Notes: generated by a model not told the origin, from the sequence alone. A stretch of 64,000 nucleotides of DNA from Eubacterium sp. AF22-9 (GCA_003458705.1 QRVH01000001.1:1-64000); one strand, 5' to 3'; positions 8,764-17,899 are shown, counted from the stretch's first letter. Numbers and translations are program-made.

Positions 8764-9696
8764 ATGAAAAGAAGAGACTTTGCTGCCACATTAATGGCAG
8801 TACTTATGGCAGGAAGTATATTTGCAGGTTGCGGAAGTGCTGATAAAAATGTAAATCATAATGTTGAAACAACGCAGAATATACAGAATGCAAAGGATGT
8901 GCAGTTTACTACGCAGGCTGTTGCAGATAATGAAACCAAAGCAACAAATGCAAAGGACGAAAAAGAAACAGAAAGCACCATTCAGGAGTTGGAAACTAAA
9001 ACTCAGGAAGTGGATACAGAAGTAATTACTGCAGACAGTGAGGTATCCGGGACTCAGAATGATAGCGATATACAGGAGACTGGAGATCAGGAAAATATAG
9101 CTGCAGAAGATAATGAGTGGAATAATGGAAATACAGAAGATTCTAATTATGAGGGAAAAAACACTCAGGAATCTGTAGAAAATAATAATCAGAATAATAA
9201 CGAGAATAATGCGCCTGGAGAGTCACAGGCACCGGCATCAGGCGGAAATGTTAATATTAAAGATGATAACAGTCTGCTTGCAAGTGCAAAGGTTAATACA
9301 GTTACATATAGTGCATATGCCAGCGAAGTGTTAAGACTTGTCAATATTGAGAGAGACAAAGTTGGAGCTGCACATCTTGTTTTAGACGGAGCGTTATGTG
9401 ATGCTGCAAATATGCGTGCGATTGAGATGGACTATTCGGGAAATTTCAGTCACACAAGACCGGATGGAAGAGATTGCTTTACTGTTTTTTCATTTTGCAA
9501 AATCAGTTTTTATACATGTGGTGAAAATATCGCGGCAGGGTATCCGACTCCGGCAGCAGTTGTTGATGGCTGGATGAACTCAACGGGGCATAAAGCTAAT
9601 ATATTAAATACAGCATTTACAAAGATGGGACTTGGATACAGTACAGGAGGCGGTGGAGAGTACCGCCATTACTGGGCACAGGAATTTGCTGGATAA
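8764..9696 (+). CDS. Secreted CAP-domain lipoprotein
   Basis: A 310-residue exported protein. The signal peptide ends in a lipobox (AGSIFAGC), giving a lipid-anchored Cys. Next comes a low-complexity linker of about 150 residues rich in Glu, Asn, Thr and Gln. A C-terminal CAP (SCP/PR-1) domain follows, with HTRPDGRDCF, CGENIAAGY and GWMNSTGHKANIL, including the two His residues of the family cavity. Such proteins are common on Clostridia surfaces; their biochemical role is mostly unknown. The start at 8764 is chosen over an ATG six bases earlier because AGGGGAA sits 8 bases before it. Confidence 0.85.
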   Translation: MKRRDFAATLMAVLMAGSIFAGCGSADKNVNHNVETTQNIQNAKDVQFTTQAVADNETKATNAKDEKETESTIQELETKTQEVDTEVITADSEVSGTQNDSDIQETGDQENIAAEDNEWNNGNTEDSNYEGKNTQESVENNNQNNNENNAPGESQAPASGGNVNIKDDNSLLASAKVNTVTYSAYASEVLRLVNIERDKVGAAHLVLDGALCDAANMRAIEMDYSGNFSHTRPDGRDCFTVFSFCKISFYTCGENIAAGYPTPAAVVDGWMNSTGHKANILNTAFTKMGLGYSTGGGGEYRHYWAQEFAG

Positions 9697-9713
9697 AAAG
9701 AATATAAAAAATA

Positions 9714-9750
9714 GAAAGAGCCATATCGGATAATCCGGTATGGCTCTTTC
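9714..9750. terminator. Bidirectional terminator
   Basis: GAAAGAGCCATA and TATGGCTCTTTC arms with further pairing inside, between the convergent CAP-protein and DtxR-type genes. Confidence 0.85.
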
Positions 9751-9775
9751 AGAGAAGGAAATTATATGAGAAAAA

Positions 9776-10138
9776 TTAAGATATAGCTTTCTTAATAGCG
9801 TTGAATGATTCCTTGCTTATATCATGCTCGATACGGCAGGCATCTTCTTCAGCGACCTTAGGATCAACACCAAGCCTTATGAGCCATGATGTAAGGAGCT
9901 GATGACGCTCATATATCATCTCAGCAATCTCTTTACCTGATTCTGTAAGATATATGTAACCCTCTTTAGTTACCGTTATATGATTAGATTCCCTCAAATT
10001 CTTCATCGCAATGCTGACGCTTGATTTCTTGAAACCTAACTCATTGGCAACATCTATTGAACGAACCACAGGAAGCTTTTTACTTAACATTAATATTGAT
10101 TCAAGATAGTTTTCTGCTGATTCATGAATAACTGACAT
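9776..10138 (-). CDS. DtxR/MntR-family metal-dependent repressor
   Basis: A 120-residue regulator with an N-terminal winged helix (ESAENYLESILMLSKK, VRSIDVANELGFKKSSVS) and the metal-binding and dimerisation region (MIYERHQLL, EEDACRIEHDIS), the hallmark of the DtxR/MntR/IdeR family. The short form without an SH3 domain is like MntR. It should repress metal-uptake genes when Fe(II) or Mn(II) is bound. No transporter lies next to it, so the regulon is elsewhere. Confidence 0.88.
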   Translation of the reverse strand: MSVIHESAENYLESILMLSKKLPVVRSIDVANELGFKKSSVSIAMKNLRESNHITVTKEGYIYLTESGKEIAEMIYERHQLLTSWLIRLGVDPKVAEEDACRIEHDISKESFNAIKKAIS

Positions 10139-10356
10139 AATTATATCCCCCGATTACTTATAACGATATTGATATATAGATTATAACACGCATGTATATT
10201 TAATGCAAATGTGCCGAATATAAATTAATCATAAAATTTATCATAATACTTGGTAAAATATGGATGTAAAGCCTTATCGGTGTTGCAAATATACTGAATG
10301 CAGTTTAAAATGTAAAGAAGTGTATGTAAGATATTATTATGTTAGAGGGTGTTTTT

Positions 10357-11412
10357 TTGAATATCAGTAATATAGAATGGATAGAAAAACTGGATTGCCT
10401 TACAGACCTGCATGTACATCTTGATGGTTCACTGTCGCTTGAATCTGTAAGACATCTTTGCGGTATGCAGAATATAGAAACAGGTGATGATGCAGAATTG
10501 TCAGCGAAACTGAGTGTATCATCAGATTGTAAGAATCTTAATGAATACCTTGAAAAATTTGAGTTTCCACTTCAGCTTTTACAGACGCATGAGGCTGTTA
10601 AATATAGTGTGTGTCAGCTTATTAAGGAGCAGGAAGAACAGGGAGTAATATACAGTGAGATAAGATTTGCACCACAGTTTCATACAAGAAAAGGATTGTC
10701 ACAGCAGGAGATTGTTGAAGCAGCATGTGAGGGACTTGATGAATCAAGAAAGTACTGGAAGTCATATTCCTGTCACAATCTTATATTATGCTGTATGCGT
10801 TCGGATGATAATAAGGATGCTAATATGGAGACAGTAAGACTTGCTGCATTATATTCTGAAAAGGGAAGAGGTGTTGTGGCAGCAGACCTTGCAGGAGCAG
10901 AAGGACTTTATGCAACTGATACATTTGCTGATGTATTCAGGGATGCAGTGCAGAAAGGAGTGCCATTTACTATTCACGCAGGCGAGGCAGCCGGAGCGGA
11001 AAGTGTTAAATGTGCATTGAATTTTCAGGCTGTAAGAATAGGACATGGCGTAAGATGTACAGAGAATCCCTTAGTTATGCAGGAGCTTGCAGACAAAGGA
11101 ACTGCGTTGGAATTATGTCCGACAAGCAATCTGAATACTAAAATATATGAGACAATAGAGGATTATCCGATACAGCAGCTTATGAATAAGGGGATAAAGG
11201 TTACTGTTAATACGGATAATATGATGGTTTCTAACACTACAGAGGCGAGGGAACTTGCATTGGTTGCAGATACATTTAATATGGAGAAGAAAGATGTTAA
11301 GAAGCTGATAATGAATGGTGTTGAAGCTGCATTTACAACAGAGGGAATAAAAAACCGCTTAAGGGCAAGAGTGGATACACAGTTTGCCAAAGTGGCTGGA
11401 ATCAGAGGTTAG
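10357..11412 (+). CDS. add: Adenosine deaminase
   Basis: Deaminates adenosine to inosine in purine salvage. It is a TIM-barrel amidohydrolase of about 351 residues with metal and catalytic motifs LTDLHVHLDGSLS (HxH), HAGEAAG, RIGHGVRC and VNTDNMMVSNT. A TTG start at 10357 is preferred because AGAGGGTG lies 5 bases before it; an ATG at 10339 has only a weak site. It ends 3 bases before the RelA-like gene, so the two are probably co-transcribed, which may link purine nucleoside metabolism to that protein. Confidence 0.9.
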   Translation: MNISNIEWIEKLDCLTDLHVHLDGSLSLESVRHLCGMQNIETGDDAELSAKLSVSSDCKNLNEYLEKFEFPLQLLQTHEAVKYSVCQLIKEQEEQGVIYSEIRFAPQFHTRKGLSQQEIVEAACEGLDESRKYWKSYSCHNLILCCMRSDDNKDANMETVRLAALYSEKGRGVVAADLAGAEGLYATDTFADVFRDAVQKGVPFTIHAGEAAGAESVKCALNFQAVRIGHGVRCTENPLVMQELADKGTALELCPTSNLNTKIYETIEDYPIQQLMNKGIKVTVNTDNMMVSNTTEARELALVADTFNMEKKDVKKLIMNGVEAAFTTEGIKNRLRARVDTQFAKVAGIRG

Positions 11413-11415
11413 GGT

Positions 11416-13244
11416 ATGAATGAAGTTAATGAATTATTTACTAAAGAAAATGTAGAAAAGATATATGTTCCGGATATTGTTAAGGACGATTTGCTAAGTA
11501 TTATAGAAGAAAAGCTTAAGAAAGCAGGATTCTATTACAGGGTTGCATACAGGGTGAAAGCACCTGATTCAATGCTTGATAAACTTATATTAAAGGATTA
11601 CAGAAGACCTGGGACAGAGAATCAGGATAAGAAGATGCAGGATCTTATAGGAATAAGAATTATTCTGTATTATGCGGATGATGTTGAGATTGTTAAGAAT
11701 TTTCTTGATACGATATTCTCTATGCCAGGCGTGTGGAATACAACAGAGGCCAATGAATATGAGTTCAGGGCAATGAAGATTAACGGAATATTCAAGCTGC
11801 CAGGATATCTTAGCAAGACCATTGTTAATCCTGAGCTTGGAGATTATGTGGATGATACATTTGAGATACAGGTAAGAACTAATTCTTTTGAGGGCTGGCA
11901 TGAGATTGAACATGATATGAGATATAAAGGCTCAGCCTTTGGCACGGGTAATGAAGCGCTTGCAAGAAAGATGAACAGTATTCTTGCAACACTGGAGTTA
12001 TGTGATGATTCAGTTGTGGGTCTGATTGAAGATTTAGGACATCAGCATTATAAAGATAGAAAATGGAACTATATGTTAAGATGTCACTATAGGCTTAAGT
12101 TTACAAGAGAGCCGCTTCATCCATATATTGCAGAAATATTTGATAATGATACAGAACTTGCAAAGAAGTTTTACAAGTTTAAGAGAGAGCCTTTGTTAAA
12201 GCAGCTTTGGGATAACACCGGAGATAAGGGACCTGAAATAACAGTTAATAACATTGTTAAAATAGTCAACCAGATAGGTCCGGAGGATGAGAGACTTAAA
12301 GAAGCATTTGCAAAGATAGAGCATGAGAAAAAGCAGGAAACAGAAAGTGTTACCAAGAGAAGAAGGTTTGAACCTTTCAAGCAGCTTGGCTCGTATATGG
12401 TATTCAAGGCAGATACATATATTGATCTTAGCAATCTTGCAATGACTGATGCTTTCAGAAAAGCCGTAGGGTACATATATTCATGGGTTAAGTCAAGATA
12501 TGAGGATGTATTCACAGATTTACCAGAGAGCGCAGAAACTTATGTTAATGCAGAACCCGGATATTCAGTTAATCTTTCGTATGATGCAGAAAATGTGTAT
12601 TTTTCTGAAAAAACTACACATCTTGATACTAAGATACCGACAAGAGTATGGATATCTGAAGCGGTTATATGCAAGGAAGGTGACAGACTGAAATTCACGG
12701 TATCTAACAGATATGCAGAGCCGGCAGACAGATACAGAGATAATGAAAATGTCCTGTTTTCAAGGCCTAATTTCTTTGGAGAGATTGCAGACAATATAGG
12801 AATTGTTGATGTGGAAAGAATGAGGGAATCTGTAAGATATGTTGAAGACAGTAAGGATTACGATGACCTTACAACACTGATTGCAGATGAAGAAAGAACA
12901 TTCCCTGTTATAGTATTTATGGCAAGTGATGGCAGATGGCTTGATAAATTTGATATGAACTATTTTGCTTATCTTGTAGGATATTATGCACATATCAAGA
13001 TGATAAGAAGCCTTATGAATCACGGAAATTTGCCAAGGATTATGGTCTTAAGATGGATGAATGTGCTGATTCAATTACAGTATTTTATCCGGGCAGAGAG
13101 CCTTATACAAGCTATAAGACAGATATATTCCATACAACATTTGAAGTTATTAAGGTTGAAAAGAGAAAATACTGGAATGAGAATGGCTGCAGGGCATACA
13201 GAAGAAAGCTTGTTTCGGAAATAAGAGAGAATAATGTACTGTGA
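11416..13244 (+). CDS. RelA/SpoT-domain protein with an uncharacterised C-terminal region (frameshifted near the end)
   Basis: Residues 38-175 look like a nucleotide pyrophosphokinase (RelA/SpoT) domain: YRVAYRVKAPDSMLDKL with the R-x-K pair, DLIGIRI, and FEIQVRTNSFEGWHEIEHD. The usual YrSlH segment, whose Tyr stacks on the acceptor base, is replaced by FKLPGYL, so activity or substrate may differ. No HD, TGS or ACT domain is present. Residues 250-610 form a region I cannot assign (FPVIVFMASDGRWLDKFDMN, later ITVFYPGREPYTSYKTDI). Near 12991-12995 the frame slips: the uninterrupted frame ends at 13224 with an unlikely tail, while the next frame carries a plausible one (YQDDKKPYESRKFAKDYGLK..) to a stop at 13244. 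One missing base explains it. Confidence 0.75.
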
Positions 13245-13267
13245 CAGTAGAAAGCAGAGGGAAAATA

Positions 13268-13642
13268 ATGAACAAATGTGTTCTTGTAGTTGATGATAAT
13301 GACTTTAACAGGGAACTTGTGAGAGATATTCTTGAAGATGAGGATATTGTTGTTTATGAGGCAGCAGATGGTAAATCTGCAGTTGATTTCATGGAGTCAC
13401 AGGATGGTACAAATGTTAATGCAATTCTTATGGATTTAAGAATGCCTGTTATGGACGGTATGGAGGCAACAAGAGTCATAAGACAGGGGAGCAGAGGAAG
13501 TGTACCTATAATAGCAATGACAGCTAATTCATTTGAAACTGATAAGGATTATGTACATGCTAATGGAATGAACGGATTTATTGCAAAGCCCATAGATGTT
13601 GCAACATTGGCAGAGCAGATAGGAGAAATGGCAGGGTGGTAA
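13268..13642 (+). CDS. Stand-alone response regulator receiver domain
   Basis: A 124-residue single-domain CheY-like protein. It has the acidic pair in VLVVDDNDFNRELV, the phospho-acceptor Asp in ILMDLRMPVMDG, the Thr in IIAMTANSF and the Lys in GFIAKPID. There is no output domain. The sequence is closest to receivers clipped from hybrid kinases. AGAGGGAAAATA precedes ATG 13268. It lies 23 bases behind the RelA-like gene and is probably in the same transcript. Confidence 0.9.
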   Translation: MNKCVLVVDDNDFNRELVRDILEDEDIVVYEAADGKSAVDFMESQDGTNVNAILMDLRMPVMDGMEATRVIRQGSRGSVPIIAMTANSFETDKDYVHANGMNGFIAKPIDVATLAEQIGEMAGW

Positions 13643-13663
13643 TACACCCTGCCATTTCTCCTA
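13623..13663. terminator. Bidirectional terminator overlapping gene ends
   Basis: AGAAATGGCAGGGTG and CACCCTGCCATTTCT form a perfect 15-pair stem that includes the last codons of the receiver gene and reaches the stop of the convergent degV gene. Confidence 0.85.
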
Positions 13664-14530
13664 TCTTGAATCACCCATAAAGAAAAGGGCAACTGTTCCA
13701 GGACCTGAATGCGTTCCTATTGTAGGACATATATAATTAATCCATATGTTATCAATACCAAATCTTTCTTTTACAAGTCCGGCAACAAACTGTGCATCTT
13801 GTAAGCAGTCGCCATGACTGATGAATATGACATCATTCTTATCTCTGTATGAACCGATATGTTCCTCCATACGGTCAACTAAAGCAATGAGAGATTTCTT
13901 TCTGCCACGGACCTTTCCTATATTAATAAGTCTGCCTTCATTATTTACATGAAGGATTGGCTTGATATTGGCAAGCGTACCAATAATGGCAGTAGTCTTA
14001 GAAACACGGCCGCCTCTGTATAAGTGGTTAAGATCATCAACCGTAAAATTATGTACTACATTAAGCTTGTGATTGTTGACAAAATCTATTATTTTGTCCA
14101 TGGATTTTCCTGACTTTTTCATTTCAACAGCTTTATATACGATAAGACCTTCGCCCATTGAGGCAGCTAACGAATCTACTACAACGATTCTTGCCTCAGG
14201 ATGTTCTTCCATGACTTCATTCGCAGCTATGCAGGCATTGTTGTAACTGCTTGAAAGTGCTGATGAAAATGCGATGTGAAGGATATCGAAGCCCTCTTTA
14301 ACACGTTTTTCAAATATAGTTTTACAGTCTTCGGGATTACATGCCATAGTTGTTGGCATGTCGCCATTACGCATACGGTCAAAGAATTCCTTCTCAGGCA
14401 TAATGTTATCTGTACCATAGATGACTTCACCAAATGCATAAAATAGAGTGTGAATGTCGATGTTGTTTTCTTTGACATAACTGTCAGGTAAATCAGCAGT
14501 TGTGTCAGTTGATATAAGAAAATCTTTCAT
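13661..14530 (-). CDS. DegV family fatty-acid-binding protein
   Basis: A 289-residue DegV/FakB-type protein. It starts with the family signature FLISTDTTADLPDSYV and contains MPTTMACNPEDC, HIAFSSALSSSYN, VVVDSLAASMGEG and LYRGGRVSKTTA. FakB proteins hold a fatty acid and present it to the FakA kinase for phospholipid synthesis. Here the ligand is unknown and no fakA lies nearby. AAAGGATC precedes the ATG. Confidence 0.9.
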   Translation of the reverse strand: MKDFLISTDTTADLPDSYVKENNIDIHTLFYAFGEVIYGTDNIMPEKEFFDRMRNGDMPTTMACNPEDCKTIFEKRVKEGFDILHIAFSSALSSSYNNACIAANEVMEEHPEARIVVVDSLAASMGEGLIVYKAVEMKKSGKSMDKIIDFVNNHKLNVVHNFTVDDLNHLYRGGRVSKTTAIIGTLANIKPILHVNNEGRLINIGKVRGRKKSLIALVDRMEEHIGSYRDKNDVIFISHGDCLQDAQFVAGLVKERFGIDNIWINYICPTIGTHSGPGTVALFFMGDSR

Positions 14531-14639
14531 AACTGTCAGATCCTTTCTTGATTTATTTCATGTATTATAATATCATTATTGAAGTGATATTCCAAGATAT
14601 AAGATTTATTACATTTTTAAAGAAATTTTGAAAATGGGG

Positions 14640-14668
14640 TTGACATATATTAACTGGAATGATATCAT
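14640..14668 (+). promoter_or_regulatory. SigmaA-type promoter of infC-rpmI-rplT
   Basis: TTGACA (14640-14645) and TATCAT (14663-14668) with a 17-base spacer, upstream of the conserved infC leader. Confidence 0.75.
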
Positions 14669-14679
14669 GCAATAGTTGC

Positions 14680-14815
14680 AAAGCAAAGCAGAGTATCCAC
14701 TCTCACCTCAGCGCACAGGGCGACTCGGGTTGATATTTAAGAATTACACATAATATTAGGATTGTGTTTTGATTAAAGAAAGTGGATAGCTGTGCTATTC
14801 ACTTTAATTTTTTAT
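14680..14815 (+). promoter_or_regulatory. infC leader (L20-leader type attenuator)
   Basis: A long leader contains CTCACCTCAGCGCACAGGG and GACTCGGGTTGATAT, a block often seen ahead of infC in Firmicutes. A terminator, AGTGGATAG-ctgtg-CTATTCACT followed by a T-rich run, ends near 14812. Its 5' arm AGTGGATA (14781-14788) is an exact complement of TATCCACT (14694-14701), which gives a ready antiterminator. In Bacillus the operon is controlled through its leader by ribosomal protein L20; the same is inferred here. Confidence 0.8.
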
Positions 14816-14831
14816 ATGGGGGTGTACCGCT

Positions 14832-15338
14832 ATTAACGAGTTAATGATTAACGAACAGATTAGATGCAAAGAGGTTCGTGTTATTGGAGAAGAAGGACAG
14901 CAGCTTGGAGTTATGGCATCAAGAGATGCTTTAAACATGGCTAAGGATGCAGGAGTAGATTTAGTAATGGTTTCGCCATCAGCTAATCCACCTGTATGCA
15001 GAATTGTAGATTATGGCAAGTTCAAGTACGAACAGCTCCGCAGGGAAAAGGAAGCTAAGAAGAAACAGAAGACAGTAGAAGTTAAGGAAGTTCGTTTATC
15101 ACCTAACATCGATGTCAATGACCTTAACACTAAGTGTAATTCAGCAAGAAAGTTCATTGAAAAAGGTAACAAGGTTAAAGTATCATTAAGATTCAGAGGA
15201 AGAGAGATGGCTCATATCGATTCCACTAAGCATATTCTGGAAGACTTTGCAGAGAAGCTTAGCGATATAGCAGTAATTGAGAAGGCTCCTAAGATGGAAG
15301 GCAGGAGCATGATGATGTTTTTAACTGAAAAACGTTAA
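14832..15338 (+). CDS. infC: Translation initiation factor IF-3 (probable AUU start)
   Basis: Binds the 30S subunit and checks initiator tRNA and start codon. It shows the complete two-domain IF3 (INEQIRCKEVRVIGEEG, RIVDYGKFKYEQLRREKEA, VRLSPNIDVND, KVSLRFRGREMAH). The start is taken as ATT at 14832: GGGGGTG lies 7 bases before it, whereas the in-frame ATG at 14844 is about 19 bases away. The resulting N-terminus is M-NELMINEQIR. An AUU start is known for infC in Escherichia coli and lets IF3 control its own synthesis. First gene of the infC-rpmI-rplT operon. Confidence 0.93.
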   Translation: MNELMINEQIRCKEVRVIGEEGQQLGVMASRDALNMAKDAGVDLVMVSPSANPPVCRIVDYGKFKYEQLRREKEAKKKQKTVEVKEVRLSPNIDVNDLNTKCNSARKFIEKGNKVKVSLRFRGREMAHIDSTKHILEDFAEKLSDIAVIEKAPKMEGRSMMMFLTEKR

Positions 15339-15377
15339 AATAAATAACAATTAACAGACATTTTTAGGAGGATTATT

Positions 15378-15575
15378 ATGCCAAAGGTAAAGACAAAAAG
15401 AGCAGCTGCAAAGCGTTTTAAAGTAACTGGAACAGGTAAGTTAAAGAGAATGAAGGCATACAAGAGCCACATTCTTACAAAGAAGTCAGCTAAGAGAAAG
15501 AGAAATCTTAGACAGGCAGCTATGACTGATGCAACTAATGTTAAGACAATGAAGAAGATTATGCCTTATCTCTAA
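15378..15575 (+). CDS. rpmI: 50S ribosomal protein L35
   Basis: A 65-residue, highly basic protein with the L35 signature ([37 protein letters not shown]). TAGGAGGA precedes the ATG. It is the middle gene of the canonical infC-rpmI-rplT operon. Confidence 0.97.
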   Translation: MPKVKTKRAAAKRFKVTGTGKLKRMKAYKSHILTKKSAKRKRNLRQAAMTDATNVKTMKKIMPYL

Positions 15576-15631
15576 GATTAATGGTATAACAACATTTATT
15601 TAGAGATATAGTTTAAGGAGGAATTTATAAA

Positions 15632-15988
15632 ATGGCAAGAATTAAAGGCGGATTAAACGCAAAGAAGAAGCATAACAGAGTATTAAAGCTCGCTAAGGGT
15701 TATAGAGGAGCAAGATCTAAGCAGTACAGAGTTGCTAAGCAGTCAGTTATGAGAGCTCTTACAGAGAGCTATAAGGGCAGAAAGCAGAAGAAGAGACAGT
15801 TCAGACAGTTATGGATTGCCAGAATCAATGCTGCTGCAAGAATTAACGGACTTTCATACAGCAAGTTCATGTATGGTCTTAAGTTAGCTAATATCGATCT
15901 TAACAGAAAGGTATTATCTGAGATGGCTGTTAATGATGCAGAAGGATTTGCTAAGCTCGCAGAGGTTGCTAAGTCTAAGCTTGCATAA
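15632..15988 (+). CDS. rplT: 50S ribosomal protein L20
   Basis: A 118-residue L20, an early 23S rRNA-binding assembly protein and the usual repressor of its own operon. Signatures: [49 protein letters not shown] precedes the ATG, and a terminator closes the operon. Confidence 0.97.
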   Translation: MARIKGGLNAKKKHNRVLKLAKGYRGARSKQYRVAKQSVMRALTESYKGRKQKKRQFRQLWIARINAAARINGLSYSKFMYGLKLANIDLNRKVLSEMAVNDAEGFAKLAEVAKSKLA

Positions 15989-16018
15989 TTGATTATATAT
16001 TATATATCATAAACGAAT

Positions 16019-16050
16019 GGGCTGTCGTGAAAGCGGCAGCCTTTTATTTT
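16019..16050 (+). terminator. Terminator of infC-rpmI-rplT
   Basis: GGCTGTCG-tgaa-AGCGGCAGCC stem followed by TTTTATTTT. Confidence 0.8.
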
Positions 16051-16169
16051 GGAAATGTATGATATTTTTGTGAACTAATTATTACAGATATGGCTAAAAT
16101 GTTTATGATATGTTATAGTATGAAAGTCAATTTTTTCTTCTAAAGAGGAAGTAAGAGCGGAGGTTTATT

Positions 16170-17222
16170 GTGAGAAAGAGTTTTTTAAGGAAGACAGCAG
16201 TTGTGGCTTTATCAGCAACAATGCTTATGGCAACTGCATGTAACAGTAATATTAAGGTTAAGTATGATTATAATGTAGAAGATTATGTTCAGGTTGGACA
16301 ATATGAAAATATAGCTGTTGAGGTTGACAGAACTTCTATTGAGAATGAACTTATTGAGAAGAAGATAAAGCAGGATGTAACAGATAATACAACTTACACA
16401 GAAGTAAGCAGAGGTGCAATGGATTCTGACCAGATTCTTGTTACTTATACAGCTACATCTTCAGGTGCAACATTATCAGGTCTGACTAATACAGATGGAA
16501 CAACAATGATTCTTGGTACAGATACACTTGGACTGGAACTTGATGAACTTGAACAGGCTTTGTATGGAATGACTGCAGGACAGACTAAGGTTCTTATTGT
16601 TGATATTCCTGAAGACTACAGTACAGAATTATATAGAGGACAGAGAGTTGTATTTGAACTTACAATGCAGACAGTTGCACAGGCAAATGTTCCAATGATA
16701 ACTAATGCATATGTTAAAGAGACATTTGGATATGATACAGTAGAAGAATATAGAGAGTCAATTAAGGAATCACTCCAGAGTGATATTGATTCAAAGGTTG
16801 ATGATGCTATACAGGAAGATGTTCTCGCAACATTACAGGATACATTCAAGGTAACCGGATACCCTGATTCTCTTATGGATGAGGTCACATCAAGATTACA
16901 GGAATCTATTGGATTCTATGCTGATTTCTCAAATCTTTCAAAGGATGAGTATTGTCAGCAGCAGTACGGAATCAGTTTTGATGATTTTGTTAAGAAGTCT
17001 GTAACACAGCAGTTAATAATGGAAGCTATCGTCAAGGATCAGAATATTTCAATGAGAGAGTATGATTATAAGGGCGAACTTGATGACTTTGCATCTGCTA
17101 ATGGATTTTCTAATGAATCAACATTTGAAGAGAAATATGGCAAAGATAAGATTGTAAAGGCTATGCTTGTACAGAAGGCACAGGATTACGTAATTAATCA
17201 TGCAAATGTGACTTATAAGTAA
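16170..17222 (+). CDS. Trigger factor-like peptidyl-prolyl isomerase lipoprotein
   Basis: A 350-residue exported lipoprotein (signal peptide with lipobox LMATAC at about residues 19-24). Residues 50-165 contain the FKBP-like region of trigger factor (SDQILVTYTATSSG, GQRVVFELTMQTV), and the remainder resembles its helical C-terminal chaperone domain (ESIKESLQSDIDSK). It probably helps fold exported proteins on the outer face of the membrane. The start codon is GTG, with CGGAGG just upstream. It is followed by its own terminator. Confidence 0.8.
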   Translation: MRKSFLRKTAVVALSATMLMATACNSNIKVKYDYNVEDYVQVGQYENIAVEVDRTSIENELIEKKIKQDVTDNTTYTEVSRGAMDSDQILVTYTATSSGATLSGLTNTDGTTMILGTDTLGLELDELEQALYGMTAGQTKVLIVDIPEDYSTELYRGQRVVFELTMQTVAQANVPMITNAYVKETFGYDTVEEYRESIKESLQSDIDSKVDDAIQEDVLATLQDTFKVTGYPDSLMDEVTSRLQESIGFYADFSNLSKDEYCQQQYGISFDDFVKKSVTQQLIMEAIVKDQNISMREYDYKGELDDFASANGFSNESTFEEKYGKDKIVKAMLVQKAQDYVINHANVTYK

Positions 17223-17246
17223 GGAAAGACTGAATTTATGTAGTGA

Positions 17247-17281
17247 AAACGGGCAGCATAATAATATGCTGCCCGTTTAAT
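17247..17281 (+). terminator. Terminator after the trigger factor-like gene
   Basis: AAACGGGCAGCAT and ATGCTGCCCGTTT perfect inverted arms followed by a short T-rich run. Confidence 0.85.
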
Positions 17282-17293
17282 CTACATTAATTT

Positions 17294-17450
17294 GCCTTGC
17301 TTATGTCTTCGGCATGGTGCAAGGCGAAATTGGGAGAGATGTGGCGGGAATAGAAATTCCATCTTGCTTATGCCTTCGGCATTTTGCAAGATGGAATGTG
17401 ATGGGATTAAAATGCCTCTTGCAACATGCTGAAAGCATAAGCAAGAGGCT
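17294..17450. repeat. Cluster of three related palindromes
   Basis: Three hairpins of one sequence family sit in 157 bases. The first is GCCTTGCTTATG..GCAAGGC (17294-17325), the second CATCTTGCTTATGCC..TTGCAAGATG (about 17359-17394), and the third GCCTCTTGC..GCAAGAGGC (17414-17449), which carries the shared core in the opposite orientation. The core is CTTGCTTATG-n-CTTCGGCAT-n-TGCAAG. The third, followed by TTATTTTT, could act as a terminator, and dut converges from the other side. Confidence 0.75.
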
Positions 17451-17455
17451 TATTT

Positions 17456-17899
17456 TTACTTTGTGCCGGTTGAGCCAAAGCCGCCCTCGCCTCTTTCTGT
17501 ATCGTCGAGTTCTTCTACTTCGTTGAAGTCTGCTGTGATGTATGGAGCTAAGACTATCTGTGCAATTCTGTCTTTTGGCTCTATGGTTACAGGATTATCT
17601 GAGTGATTGTGGAGGGCTACTATGATTTCACCTCTGTAGTCAGAATCTATTACGCCTACTTTGTTGGCTGGGGCAAGACCTTTTTTGCATGCCATTCCAC
17701 TTCTTGCGTAGATGAGTCCTACGAGTCCTGCAGGTATCTCCATTGCTATTCCTGTTTTGATGAATTCAGTTGTGCCTGGCATAACTGTTACAGCTTCGGA
17801 CATTCCTGAGTAGAGGTCTGCTCCGGCTGAGAATTCTGTTCCGTATGTTGGGATACAAGCGTTAGGACTTAATTTCTTAATATTAACTTTCTGTGACAT
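17456..17899 (-). CDS. dut: dUTP diphosphatase
   Basis: Hydrolyses dUTP to dUMP, which keeps uracil out of DNA and feeds dTMP synthesis. This is a 147-residue trimeric-type dUTPase with its motifs in order: GTEFSAGADLYSG (I), IYARSGMACKKG (II), NKVGVIDSDYRGEI (III), DRIAQIVLAP (IV) and ERGEGGFGSTG (V). AAAGGAG precedes the ATG. It is followed on the same transcript direction by the palindrome cluster. Confidence 0.95.
   Translation of the reverse strand: MSQKVNIKKLSPNACIPTYGTEFSAGADLYSGMSEAVTVMPGTTEFIKTGIAMEIPAGLVGLIYARSGMACKKGLAPANKVGVIDSDYRGEIIVALHNHSDNPVTIEPKDRIAQIVLAPYITADFNEVEELDDTERGEGGFGSTGTK

Noticed and set aside
11416-13244. Programmed ribosomal frameshifting in the RelA-like gene
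   Set aside because: No slippery heptamer or following pseudoknot is visible at the switch near 12991; one missing base explains it more simply.
13053-13244. A separate 63-residue gene overlapping the end of the RelA-like gene
   Set aside because: Its sequence is the natural continuation of the RelA-like protein after the frameshift, and it has no ribosome binding site of its own.
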